DNA of 64,000 nt from the NCBI RefSeq assembly GCF_900102625.1, contig NZ_FMZC01000011.1:1-64000 (forward strand), read 5' to 3'. Origin of the DNA: Paracidovorax valerianellae (GTDB lineage Bacteria; Pseudomonadota; Gammaproteobacteria; Burkholderiales; Burkholderiaceae_C). Below the pieces are notes generated by a model. The model was not told the DNA's origin, ran no database searches, and saw only the letters and a list, made by a program, of their open reading frames with translations. Of this stretch, positions 1 to 7,851 are shown one piece after another. A program made the position numbers and the translations under genes. How positions within the stretch are numbered: position 1 is the stretch's first letter; the number at the start of each line of letters is the position of its first letter.

Positions 1-74
1 TTCTGGTTGTTTTGCTGTTGCTGCATGCGATTCATCAGTGCTCGCGTATCGCCGTCCGGCCTGGTCGTAGACAT
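1..74 (-). CDS. N-terminal start of a further T3S-cluster gene (cut by window edge)
   Basis: An ATG at 74-72 opens a frame running off the left end of the window. An AGGAA ribosome-binding site lies about 6 nt upstream of it on the minus strand. The visible 24 residues are polar and end in a Gln/Asn run (QQQQNNQ). The gene is co-directional with, and 106 bp after, the preceding small T3S gene, so it is probably the next gene of the sctC operon. Needle, inner-rod or another small secreted component are possible from position alone; too little is visible to decide. Confidence 0.5.
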   Translation of the reverse strand, partial: MSTTRPDGDTRALMNRMQQQQNNQ

Positions 75-180
75 GTTGATTTCCTTTGTGAAGTGCGGAA
101 CATTCCGCGTTGCTGAAAGCCGCACCGCGCGGCCCCCATTCGGTGAGGCATGTCGGCTGGTGCCGCCATGCCGATTCGGT

Positions 181-606
181 TCAGTGAAGGGAAACCCTTC
201 GGCTTTGCTGGCCCACATACTTCAGCACCCCGAAGGCGGCTTCGCGCACTTCCTGGTCTGCGTGTGTGGCCAGCACGTTGTCGATCCAGTAGCGCCACCC
301 CCGGTCGCCGCCGAACAGCATGGCGATGGCCATGGCCACTTTGTTTTCGCCGTTCTGCGGGTCTTCCTCGATGCGCGATGCAAGGGCTTCCCGTGCATCG
401 CCCACCTGGCCGGCCATCGCCAATGCAACGGTCCGGTACAGCGAGTAGCTGTGGGAGTCCTCCAGCGTCATCTCGACGGTGGAATGAATGGTTTGCGCGT
501 CGTCGCCCACCCGGTAGATCGTTCCCAGCAAACCCACGGTCATGAGGTTGCGGTAGATCACCGGATATGCGCTCTTGGCCGCAGTTTTTGCTTCGGGGAC
601 CAGCAT
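181..606 (-). CDS. Small TPR-like T3S protein, YscG-type co-chaperone candidate
   Basis: A 141-aa all-helical protein without signal peptide or membrane segment. I chose the ATG at 606 because a strong AAGGAG sits 6 nt upstream; a TTG at 627 would add seven residues and overlap the previous gene. The composition (short paired helices such as the segment around RTVALAMAGQVGDAREAL) resembles the TPR-like YscG/SsaH co-chaperones that, with YscE, keep needle subunits soluble in the cytoplasm. The order secretin-YscD-small protein-this gene parallels yscC-D-E-(F)-G. The family call is inference from order, size and helicity, not from an invariant motif. Confidence 0.55.
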   Translation of the reverse strand: MLVPEAKTAAKSAYPVIYRNLMTVGLLGTIYRVGDDAQTIHSTVEMTLEDSHSYSLYRTVALAMAGQVGDAREALASRIEEDPQNGENKVAMAIAMLFGGDRGWRYWIDNVLATHADQEVREAAFGVLKYVGQQSRRVSLH

Positions 607-623
607 GGCGGGCTCCTTGTGTC

Positions 624-887
624 TCAAACGACGAGGGTGGTGCCGTGCAGGGTTTCCCAGATCCGCTGGATCACCCGCTGCGATGCATAGAACGCCTGGA
701 TCAGCTGGGTCACCAACTGGCGCTCGGCGTCGACCTGGGTGGACTTCAGCATCGCGCTGCTTTCATCCGCGATCTCGGCGAAGTAGCGGATCATTGCCCG
801 CGCACGGTCGCCGCTCTTGTCCTCGGTGAGCGCCTGATCCAGGTTGGCGAGGTCGCTGAAGATGATGGTTTCGTTGGAAGCAGTCAT
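624..887 (-). CDS. 87-aa helical T3S protein, possible YscE-like co-chaperone
   Basis: The frame gives 87 aa from the ATG at 887, 25 bp after the sctD stop. A longer reading from 956 would overlap sctD by 44 nt and is unlikely. The protein is helical and charged, with no signal peptide. Its place directly after sctD and before the YscG-like gene is that of yscE in the Yersinia order, and the size is close to YscE (about 66-80 aa). No ribosome-binding site is obvious, so translation may be coupled. Function is inferred from position only. Confidence 0.5.
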   Translation of the reverse strand: MTASNETIIFSDLANLDQALTEDKSGDRARAMIRYFAEIADESSAMLKSTQVDAERQLVTQLIQAFYASQRVIQRIWETLHGTTLVV

Positions 888-912
888 GGTGTTGGCGTTC
901 GTTGGGTGAGGG

Positions 913-1908
913 TTAACGGGAAATCGACCAGTCATTGGCAGCCAGTGCCTCGGCATTCGGTGGCGACAGGTGCTTCACACCGTCGCGCGTCTGCACGTAC
1001 TGCAGGTCTCCGGTGTTCATCAGCGCGCTCATGCGCTTCACGCCTGCCGGTGGCAGTTCCGATGCGCTCACTTCGATCCGTTTGACCAGCGGAGCCAGGT
1101 CGGCGGCGATGCGGGTGGCGCTGTCCTTGAGCGCCGCTAGGTTCTGCGTATCGCCCGTGACGTTGAAGCGGCCTTCGCCCAGGTGGTGGATACGAACGCC
1201 GGGGCGGGCGATGGCGTCGGCAATGCTCTGCTCCACTTCCGTGGCGGTGGCATAGGCGTGCACGACGCGTTCTCGTTTGAAGGGAGCCAGCAACTGGCGC
1301 ACCGTGTCCGCATCCGAAGAGTCGGCCAGCAGGCCGCGCACCGTCACGCCGTCGGCCTGCGGAATGACTTCCAGTCCCGAGATCGGTGCGGCGGCCAGCG
1401 CACGCTGTACCCGCACCAGAAGCGGTTCCTGCGGTGGTTGTTCCTGGTTCGCGGCACCGGTCGCAGCGCGGTCGCGGCTCGGTGGGCTCAGCGGCGCGAC
1501 GGCGGCACTCAGGGCTGCGGTCATGAGGGCGGTTCCGACGACGGCAGAGAGCACCATCGGCGAGACCTTGCGGCCTTTGGGCGCGGCGGCCATGGTGACT
1601 TGGCCCAGGCGTGCGATCAGATCGACGCTGGCGGGCCAGGCGGCATCGCCGGGGCCGGTGCACAGCACGATGTCGCCCATGCGATGGGGAACGAAGTCCT
1701 CCATGGGCAGGGAGGCTTTGGCCTCGCCGTGTGGTGACAACGCGAACTGAATCATTCCGTCCTCTCCCGCTTCGATCAACATCGCTTCCGAAGTCCAGTC
1801 CGTGAGCTGGATATCTGCTGCGTCTTCCGCGCTGACCAGGTAGCGCGTTGAAGTCAAATTTATCTGTGCGCCGGCATGCTGGCCGGTCAGTATGCGAAGC
1901 TGCTTCAT
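913..1908 (-). CDS. sctD: Type III secretion inner-membrane ring protein SctD (YscD/HrpD5-like)
   Basis: A 331-aa bitopic membrane protein that forms the outer ring of the T3S inner-membrane platform and connects to the secretin. Residues 1-100 form an FHA-like cytoplasmic domain (RILTGQHAGAQINL start). A single hydrophobic segment lies at about 117-141. A proline/charged linker and periplasmic ring-building (BON-like) repeats follow at about 160-300. The ATG at 1908 overlaps the sctC stop in an ATGA, so the two are translationally coupled and co-transcribed from the PIP box upstream of sctC. Length and layout fit the Hrp-type SctD family. The exact HrpD5/HrpQ/HrpW naming cannot be decided from sequence alone. 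Confidence 0.8.
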   Translation of the reverse strand: MKQLRILTGQHAGAQINLTSTRYLVSAEDAADIQLTDWTSEAMLIEAGEDGMIQFALSPHGEAKASLPMEDFVPHRMGDIVLCTGPGDAAWPASVDLIARLGQVTMAAAPKGRKVSPMVLSAVVGTALMTAALSAAVAPLSPPSRDRAATGAANQEQPPQEPLLVRVQRALAAAPISGLEVIPQADGVTVRGLLADSSDADTVRQLLAPFKRERVVHAYATATEVEQSIADAIARPGVRIHHLGEGRFNVTGDTQNLAALKDSATRIAADLAPLVKRIEVSASELPPAGVKRMSALMNTGDLQYVQTRDGVKHLSPPNAEALAANDWSISR

Positions 1909-3782
1909 GGCTTGCGAACCTCATTCAAAAGAGCGACGGGCGAGGGAGAAGCGCCGGAAAGAAGCCGAGGCGTGATGAGAAAAAGCCGTTCGGTGCGCTG
2001 CGTCTGGCGGTCGGTGTTGCGAAAGGCTCCACCCACCAGCGGCAGCTTGGAGAGGCCAGGCACGGCGTTGATCTGGGACTGCTCCGACTCCACCGTGATG
2101 CCACCGATGAGCAGGCTTTCGCCTTCACGGACATGGGCTTCGGTACGGATCTCGGTCTTCTTGACGATGGGTACCTGGTCCACCAGATTGGTCTCGAAGG
2201 CGCCGTCTTCGATATAAAGGGTCAGCTTCACGCTGTTGCCGCCATCGATGCGCGTGACCTGCGGAGTCATCTCCAGCAGCGTTCCGGCCTCGATCTGAAA
2301 GAGGTTCGCTTCCAGATTGCCAGCCACACGCACGGTAGCCACGCGCTTTTCGCGCATGACGGCGGTGCGGTTCGCCACCCCCATCACGGAAGGCTTGGAC
2401 AGGATGCGGGCCTTGCCCTCGCCCTGCAGCGCGTTGACCCGGGCCAGCAGATGCCGGCCGGCGTCGGCCACGATGGTGCCCAGGGCCGCAGCCGGCATGA
2501 GGCTGTTGGACAGGTTCATGCTGACGTTCGTGTCGCTGCCCCGCAGCGTCCAGTTCACGCCCAGCGCATCCACGCTGTCGGAGTTCACCTCGATGATGGT
2601 GGCTTCCAGTTCCACCAGCTGGGGCTTTTGGTCGAGCCGCCGGATCAGTTTCTCGATCTCGGGCATCAAGTCCGCTTTTCCGTAGACCACGACGGAATTG
2701 GTTCCCTCATCAGCCTCGAAACGGGGGGGCTTCGCTTCGTCGTCGCCGTTCTTCTCGGGTGCGGTCAGTGGCCGAAGGTCTGAAGCGGGCGTGCTGGCAT
2801 CCTGGTTGGTGGCGCGGGGCAGGGGGGGCAAAAACTGGTTGGCTGCAGGCAGCGGGACATATCCGCCCAGCTTCTTGCGCTTGATGTCGCTGTCCTTGTC
2901 CATCATCTTGAGCAAAGAGGCGTTGCTGGAGCTCTCCTTCTCCTGCTCGCCATACAGCTTGCGCAGCATGGTGGTGACGCCTGGCGCCGTCGTGTTGCCG
3001 ACGGGGCGGTCGCCCGCCGAGGCGAACTGCAGCGTGAACACGCGCACCGTTCTGGAATTGTTTTCGCTCACGCCGGCGTCGAGGGCTTCCAGGGCGGAGC
3101 TGACCAGCTCCAGATGCCGTGGCGGGCCGGACGCGTACAGCGTGCTGCTCGTTTCGTTAAACCGGATCGGATAGCGCTTGTCGCCCAGGTCGAACGACTG
3201 CAGCAGCTCGGCCACCTGGTCCCGGTCGAACCCCTTGAGCCGGAACATGCGGCTTTGCATCGCGCGGCCCGGATAGAAATACAGGGCGGTGCCGTCGTGG
3301 TACCACAGCAGGTTGTAGGCGCGCGAGATGCTGTCGAGGAACTCGCGGGGCTTCAGGTCGAAGTTCGCGTTCACCACGCCCTCGACCCCGTCCGCCACGA
3401 TGGCAGGGGTACCCCGGCTGGCGGCGAAATCCTGCAGCACGTCCGAGATGCGTTTGTTCTCGGCCCGGTAGACGAAGCGCCCCTTTTCCCAAGGCGCCTG
3501 CTCGGTGGTGGTCATCGGCAGGGGCAGTGCTTTGCCGGCCGACAGCGATGTGGCCCGGGCCGAGGGCGTTGCCACCGGCCGCGTGGCGGCGGATGCTGCG
3601 GCCTTGTCAGTTTCTGCGACCGCGGTGGGGATGAAGGGGCTGGCTGCGGCGGGCAGGCCGGACAGGCTGCCCAGCCGTTGCGACATCTGCATATAGCCCG
3701 CAGAGGATTGCGCCAATGCAGGGCCGGTCAGGGACAGCGCGAGCAGCACCGCGGCGAGGGAGTCGCGGTGAACGGCTCCCAT
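1905..3782 (-). CDS. sctC: Type III secretion outer-membrane secretin SctC (HrcC/YscC)
   Basis: The secretin builds the outer-membrane channel of the injectisome. From the ATG at 3782 the protein is 625 aa with a Sec signal peptide (about residues 1-26, ending ALAQ). N0/N1-type domains follow (KRISDVLQDFAAS, VVNANFDLKPREFLDSISRAY), then an N3-type domain (VRVFTLQFASA...), a disordered insert, and the C-terminal secretin core (VELEATIIEVNS; LSKPSVMGVANRTAVM; VPGLSKLPLVGGAFRNT; RTERLFLITPRLL). The open frame runs further upstream to 4112, but the perfect PIP box at 3906-3930 lies inside that extension. Transcription starting below the box makes 3782, just before the signal peptide, the sensible start. 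The stop overlaps the sctD start by 4 nt. Confidence 0.93.
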   Translation of the reverse strand: MGAVHRDSLAAVLLALSLTGPALAQSSAGYMQMSQRLGSLSGLPAAASPFIPTAVAETDKAAASAATRPVATPSARATSLSAGKALPLPMTTTEQAPWEKGRFVYRAENKRISDVLQDFAASRGTPAIVADGVEGVVNANFDLKPREFLDSISRAYNLLWYHDGTALYFYPGRAMQSRMFRLKGFDRDQVAELLQSFDLGDKRYPIRFNETSSTLYASGPPRHLELVSSALEALDAGVSENNSRTVRVFTLQFASAGDRPVGNTTAPGVTTMLRKLYGEQEKESSSNASLLKMMDKDSDIKRKKLGGYVPLPAANQFLPPLPRATNQDASTPASDLRPLTAPEKNGDDEAKPPRFEADEGTNSVVVYGKADLMPEIEKLIRRLDQKPQLVELEATIIEVNSDSVDALGVNWTLRGSDTNVSMNLSNSLMPAAALGTIVADAGRHLLARVNALQGEGKARILSKPSVMGVANRTAVMREKRVATVRVAGNLEANLFQIEAGTLLEMTPQVTRIDGGNSVKLTLYIEDGAFETNLVDQVPIVKKTEIRTEAHVREGESLLIGGITVESEQSQINAVPGLSKLPLVGGAFRNTDRQTQRTERLFLITPRLLSGASPSPVALLNEVRKP

Positions 3783-3905
3783 GCCGCAGGCCGGGAAGGC
3801 GGATGGCTTGCGTGGGATGGGGGCGGTGGACTTCAACGCGGACTCCGGTTCGTTGGGCTGGCAAACGAAGAGTAGGGCGCGACCTCTGCCGCAGCGGTAT
3901 GGCAG

Positions 3906-3930
3906 GCGAAGCCGCGGATGGCGGCGCGAA
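3906..3930 (-). promoter_or_regulatory. Perfect PIP box for the sctC operon
   Basis: Read on the minus strand this is TTCGC, 15 nt, TTCGC. A hexamer TACTCT matching the YANNNT -10 consensus of PIP-box promoters begins 33 nt past the box (32-bp spacing). The predicted transcript start is about 75-80 nt upstream of the sctC ATG at 3782. In Xanthomonas and Acidovorax such boxes are bound by the AraC-type regulator HrpX. Confidence 0.85.
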
Positions 3931-3998
3931 GGCCGCCAGCGTCGCGGAGAAAAGGGGCTCCCGGCCGGCCCTTGCGCCCAGTGCAGCGATGCCTCTGC

Positions 3999-4023
3999 TT
4001 CGCCTTTCCGGCCATCGTTTCGA
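3999..4023 (+). promoter_or_regulatory. Near-perfect PIP box for the methyltransferase-hpaH pair
   Basis: TTCGC, 15 nt, TTCGA on the plus strand, 115 nt before the methyltransferase ATG and divergent from the sctC box 69 bp away. It also satisfies the TTCG-N16-TTCG hrpII-box rule. A -10 match is weaker (TGCAAT, 31 bp downstream). Confidence 0.72.
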
Positions 4024-4137
4024 CTGCGGGGCATGCGCTCGGGCGCATTGCGGCTGCAATGGGGAAAGCCGTTCGTGCCCCTCGCGAAAGCGCAGGCGCA
4101 CCTGCCCATCACTGTCCCAACGCTTGAAGGAAGACCG

Positions 4138-5652
4138 ATGAAATCACCCCAGCCTGCAGTGCTCGACGTGCGCAGCGAACCCTATACGCGCGGCTACTAC
4201 CGAGCCCTGTCGCCGGCGCAGATGAGCGTGGCCCTGGAATCCCGCGGCGTTTGCGGACCGGACCTGTCGGCGCCCTTGAACTGCTTCGAGCTAGGAATGG
4301 GTTTCGGCCTGCCGCTCGTGGCGCATGCGGCGTGCTTTCCGCACATGCGGTTTTATGGCAACGACTTCAACCCGCACCATGTAGCTTATGCCGACCAATT
4401 GGCGCGTGACGCGGGCCTCACGAATGTGGAGGTGTTCGAAGACGCCTTCGAAACCCTGCTGGAACGCGATCTGCCGCCCATGGACATCATCTCCATGCAC
4501 GGCGTTTACTCTTGGATCTCACCGGCACTGCGCAAGGTGGTCATGCGCTTCATCGCCGAGCGGCTGCGCCCCGGCGGCGTGGTGTTCGTCAGCCACAACG
4601 CGCTGCCTGGCTGGGCTGCGCAAATGCCACTGCGGGAGCTCGTGAACCTGCATGGGCTGCGCCAGGTTCCCGTCAGCGCCACGCCCATCGAGCGGCTGTC
4701 GCAAACGCTGGATTTCCTTGACGATTTCGCCAAGGTGAATCCGGCCTATTTCGGGGGGGACGTATCGGTGCAGGCACGCTTGTACAGCCTGCGCCGCCTC
4801 GACCCGCATTACGCCGCGCACGAGTATTTCAACCCCGACTGGCACCCCATGCACTTTCACCAGGTGGCCAGCGAGATGGCCGAGGCAGGGCTTGAATTTG
4901 CCGCGCCGGCCGTGCTGGCCCAGCAGGTCGACGCAGCCATCCTTTCCGACGCCACGCGGGAGCTGCTGAGCGGTGTCGATGACCCGTTGATGCGCGAGAC
5001 CCTGCGCGACTTCGCGCTGAACACTTCCTTCCGGTGGGACCTCTATACCCGTGGCGCGCCCCGTGCCAGCGCGGCGCAACAAGAGCAGTTCCGTCTGGAC
5101 CGCGCCTGGATACTGGCCACGGCGCGCAGCGAAACCAAGGAAAGCCCCTTGTCCGACAGCGCCGCCGAACATGTGGACGGTGCGACCGTGGCGCGCTTGC
5201 TCGATGCGCTGGCCCAGGGCCCGGCCACCGCTCGCGAACTGGCGGAGCGGCCAGAACTGGCTTCGCTGGGCGCGGAGTTCATCGTCGAAGCGTTGATGCT
5301 GCTGGAAAACGAGGCGCAGGTGCACCCTGCGTTGCCAGCGGCCCTGCGGGAAAGCGCGCGGGAATCGGTGCTGCGATTCAACGCGGCGATCATGCAACGC
5401 CCGGAAGACGACGGTCTGCATTACCTGTCCTGCAGCGCCAGCGGCCAGGCCATGGGCTGGTCGGCGATGGCCATGGCGCAGATCCGCAGCGCCTGCCAGG
5501 GCGCCCAGACGCCGCTGGAGATGGCCGATGCCATGCGTGCACGCTTCCAGGGCGATGGCGAAGGGCAGATGCCGGCCGAACGGCTGGAGCACAGCGCCCG
5601 CTGCTTCTTCGCAGGCCGCGGCCCGGTACTGCGCAACCTGGGCTTGCTGTGA
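4138..5652 (+). CDS. SAM-dependent methyltransferase with methyltransferase-regulatory domain, T3S-linked
   Basis: A 504-aa cytoplasmic protein. The N-terminal third is a class I Rossmann methyltransferase: motif I ELGMGFG at 51-57, the ribose-binding acidic position in GNDF (D76), MDIISMHGVYSWI at about 115-127, and the ERLRPGGVVFVSHN strand at about 141-154. The middle part (about 210-300) matches the layout of the methyltransferase regulatory domain found downstream of such cores, and the C-terminus is a winged-helix-like tail. The start at 4138 follows a GAAGG ribosome-binding site; longer upstream reading is excluded by the PIP box position. It overlaps hpaH by 1 nt (TGATG). Substrate is unknown. 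Its PIP box and partner place it in the T3S regulon, so modification of a T3S component or an injected enzyme are both possible. Confidence 0.8.
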   Translation: MKSPQPAVLDVRSEPYTRGYYRALSPAQMSVALESRGVCGPDLSAPLNCFELGMGFGLPLVAHAACFPHMRFYGNDFNPHHVAYADQLARDAGLTNVEVFEDAFETLLERDLPPMDIISMHGVYSWISPALRKVVMRFIAERLRPGGVVFVSHNALPGWAAQMPLRELVNLHGLRQVPVSATPIERLSQTLDFLDDFAKVNPAYFGGDVSVQARLYSLRRLDPHYAAHEYFNPDWHPMHFHQVASEMAEAGLEFAAPAVLAQQVDAAILSDATRELLSGVDDPLMRETLRDFALNTSFRWDLYTRGAPRASAAQQEQFRLDRAWILATARSETKESPLSDSAAEHVDGATVARLLDALAQGPATARELAERPELASLGAEFIVEALMLLENEAQVHPALPAALRESARESVLRFNAAIMQRPEDDGLHYLSCSASGQAMGWSAMAMAQIRSACQGAQTPLEMADAMRARFQGDGEGQMPAERLEHSARCFFAGRGPVLRNLGLL

Positions 5653-6389
5653 TGGCCCGCTGGCAGCGCCACGCTTTGGTGGCGGCCGCGGCCCTGCACG
5701 CGTGCGGTGCGCAGGCGCTCATCGCCTACGACTGCTGGGTGAAGGGTAACGATGCCGATCCGGTGCGCGTGGCGTTCGACATCGCCAAGCGCTATCCGGC
5801 GATCGTCGGCCAGTGCCGGGCCGTGGAGCTGCCCGATCCCCCAGCCGACCTGGCCGACCCGGACGATTCTGCAGGCGACGTGGCTGCGGTCTCTGGCGTG
5901 CGGGTGATCCGCGCGCCACGCGCTGCCGTCGCGGGTTCCTCACGCGCTTCAGGCGCCCTGTGGCCCACGGCCATGGTGACGCCGCGGTGGCGCCACGAAG
6001 CGCTGTGGCCGGTGATCGAGTCAGCGGCCACGCGCCATGCCATCGACCCGCACCTGGTGCAGGCCGTGATCGAGGTGGAGTCGGCCTACTCGCCCAATGC
6101 GCGGTCTCCCAAGGGGGCGCTGGGCCTCATGCAGTTGATGCCTGCCACCGCCGCCCGCTTCGGCGCGCCGTCCAGCGCAGACCTCTACACGCCCGCCGTG
6201 AATGTCGAGACCGGTGTGCGCTACCTGCGATTCCTGGCCGACAAGTTCAGCGGCCAGACCGATCTGGTCCTGGCCGCCTACAACGCAGGGGAGGGCGCCG
6301 TCGTGAAGCATGGGTACAAGATTCCGCCCTACCGGGAAACGCAGGACTACGTGCGCAAGGTACTCGACCGCTACCCCGCCGTCCGCTGA
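5652..6389 (+). CDS. hpaH: T3S-associated lytic transglycosylase (HpaH/Hpa2-like)
   Basis: A 245-aa exported muramidase-type enzyme that would open the murein layer for injectisome assembly. A signal peptide covers about residues 1-22 (ending GAQA). The SLT domain fills the C-terminal half: catalytic Glu143 in EVES, SPKGALGLMQLMP at 152-164, and AAYNAGEGAV near 210. These are the three family-1 transglycosylase motifs. Between signal peptide and domain lies a low-complexity linker rich in Ala/Pro/Asp. The ATG overlaps the methyltransferase stop by 1 nt, so both come from the same PIP-box transcript. A terminator follows 19 bp after the stop. Confidence 0.88.
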   Translation: MARWQRHALVAAAALHACGAQALIAYDCWVKGNDADPVRVAFDIAKRYPAIVGQCRAVELPDPPADLADPDDSAGDVAAVSGVRVIRAPRAAVAGSSRASGALWPTAMVTPRWRHEALWPVIESAATRHAIDPHLVQAVIEVESAYSPNARSPKGALGLMQLMPATAARFGAPSSADLYTPAVNVETGVRYLRFLADKFSGQTDLVLAAYNAGEGAVVKHGYKIPPYRETQDYVRKVLDRYPAVR

Positions 6390-6407
6390 TCCACTGTATT
6401 TTCCTCA

Positions 6408-6440
6408 AGGGCCGTGCAATGCCTGCCGGCCCTTTTTTTT
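6408..6440 (+). terminator. Rho-independent terminator after hpaH
   Basis: Stem AGGGCCG (6408-6414) pairs with CGGCCCT (6427-6433), followed by an unbroken T run to 6440. Confidence 0.85.
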
Positions 6441-6480
6441 ATGCGCTCAACGGCGCGAAAGCAGGCCCTGCTCAGACATG

Positions 6481-6513
6481 AAAAAAGGGCACCGGAATCA
6501 TTTCCGTGCCCTT
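6481..6513 (-). terminator. Rho-independent terminator for the minus-strand T3S operon
   Basis: Arms GGGCACCGGAA and TTTCCGTGCCC pair with one bulged base. On the minus strand the hairpin is followed by six T (6486-6481). It lies 54 bp beyond the stop of the 259-aa gene at 6567. Confidence 0.8.
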
Positions 6514-6566
6514 TCCTCCAGCGCCCTTTTGTCTGCCAGCGCAATATGCAGCCACTGACGATGGCG

Positions 6567-7346
6567 TCAAATCGGCAATGCCTTGTCGCGAAACGGCAGC
6601 GCCGCGTCGGTGAGCAGCCACTGGATCAGGTGGGCCGGGCTCAACTGGTCCGCCAGCGCGATGGCTTGCGCTGAGAGCTGCACCTTCGTATCGCCCAACC
6701 CTTGCTGCGCCAAGGCGCGTGCGGCTTCGAGCACCAGGGGCTTGGCGGACTCGATGTTTCCGGCCGGGTCGCCCGCGTCCACCAGTTTGCGGCGGGCATG
6801 CGCAGGCACTTCGGCCAGCCGCACCAGCGAGGCGATCAAAGCCGGCGAAGGGGCGACGCTGCCGGGCTGAAAGCCCTGCTGCGCATCGACCAGCAGCCAT
6901 TCACGCTCCTCGTCGATACAGGCAATCGCCGCGTCGGCGTGGGCGGCATCGCCGGCGCCACCGCCTGCGGTGGCACACGGCAGCCGCAGGCGTTCGAAGT
7001 CGGCGCTGTTGGCATGCACCTGCGAAAGTTGGTTGTCCGACAGCAGGCGCAGCGCACGGTTCAGCGAGCGGCCCTCCTCGCCCGCCAGGGTCTCCAGCCG
7101 CACCAGCAGGCCCTGCAACGCCATGTGGCGCTGGGTCAATGCGCTTTCGCAGCCGGGCAACAGCAGGTTGCTCGAAACCCACAGGCCGGAGGACCGGGGA
7201 AATCCGTCGTCCAGAAAAATGGGCGGCTGCACCATGGACACGAGGCGAAGGCGGACGCCCACGCCGCCGTGAGGCACGATCCGGTGCGCGCCGGCACCCC
7301 ACGCCTGGGGTGGCGGTGTGGCGACTCTCAGTGAGGGTGAAGGCAT
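6567..7346 (-). CDS. T3S-cluster protein of unknown function
   Basis: A 259-aa protein from the ATG at 7346, overlapping the end of the upstream GNAT-like gene by 19 nt, so probably translationally coupled. No signal peptide or membrane segment. The N-terminal 35 residues are Pro/Gly-rich. The rest is helical and Ala/Leu-rich, with a segment (SLNRALRLLSDNQLSQVHANSADF is part of one helical pair) and an acidic DEEREWLLVDAQQ stretch. It is the last gene of the harpin-like/hrpB1 group, just before a strong terminator. HrpB4/SctK-type sorting-platform protein or an accessory chaperone are possible from context, but I recognise no diagnostic motif. Confidence 0.6.
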   Translation of the reverse strand: MPSPSLRVATPPPQAWGAGAHRIVPHGGVGVRLRLVSMVQPPIFLDDGFPRSSGLWVSSNLLLPGCESALTQRHMALQGLLVRLETLAGEEGRSLNRALRLLSDNQLSQVHANSADFERLRLPCATAGGGAGDAAHADAAIACIDEEREWLLVDAQQGFQPGSVAPSPALIASLVRLAEVPAHARRKLVDAGDPAGNIESAKPLVLEAARALAQQGLGDTKVQLSAQAIALADQLSPAHLIQWLLTDAALPFRDKALPI

Positions 7347-7840
7347 GGCGATGCTCCGTTGAAGGATGGGCCGTTCAGTCCCGCGACCGGCGCGCTGCGA
7401 TGGCCCGGGATCGGGTAGGCGGTCTTGCGCAGGCCACCCTGCGCCGTGATCCGGTAGATGATGTCGTCGCCCTGCTCTTCGACGCGGGGCCAGCCGTGCC
7501 GCTCCATGAAGCGCAGGCAGCGGTGGTTGTCGCTTTCGACCGCGACCAGAATCTCGGGTTTCAGCGAAAACAGCCACTGCAGCGCCGGTTTGAGCAGCAG
7601 CGCCCAGAGGCCGTGGTAGCGCGGCAGCACCGCGATGTGGGCCTGTTCGCCGTCGAACAGGATGCCGCCGATCGGCGCGCCATCGGCTTCGAAACCGATG
7701 GAGGGGCAGTCGGCATAGAACGCGACGAAGGCATCGCGCGTGACCGTCTGCGTGTAATCCTGGGCGGATCCGGACCGGTAGCGGTCCGAATCCGCGTCGT
7801 AGAAAACGCCCAGGTCGGCTTGTGGGGAGAGCCTCAGCAT
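7328..7840 (-). CDS. GNAT-fold acetyltransferase-like protein in the T3S cluster
   Basis: A 170-aa protein from the ATG at 7840, 11 bp after the hrpB1 stop. The C-terminal half has the GNAT pattern: a strand ending LVAVESDNHRCLRFMERHGW, where N..C..F.E..GW matches the last GNAT motif. The middle has HIAVLPRYHGLWALLLKPAL, where a pyrophosphate-binding loop is expected but the usual R/QxxGxG/A signature is poor (RYHGLW). It may therefore be a divergent or inactive acyltransferase. No export signal is seen. It sits between hrpB1 and an unknown gene, so a role in the T3S apparatus or in modifying a secreted protein is inferred from position. Confidence 0.6.
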   Translation of the reverse strand: MLRLSPQADLGVFYDADSDRYRSGSAQDYTQTVTRDAFVAFYADCPSIGFEADGAPIGGILFDGEQAHIAVLPRYHGLWALLLKPALQWLFSLKPEILVAVESDNHRCLRFMERHGWPRVEEQGDDIIYRITAQGGLRKTAYPIPGHRSAPVAGLNGPSFNGASPCLHPH

Positions 7841-7851
7841 GGCGTGGGCTT

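Noticed and set aside
5034-5652. Long alternative frame entering hpaH from 5034 (451 aa)
   Set aside because: The upstream half is an out-of-frame shadow of the methyltransferase; the signal peptide and 1-nt overlap fix the hpaH start at 5652.
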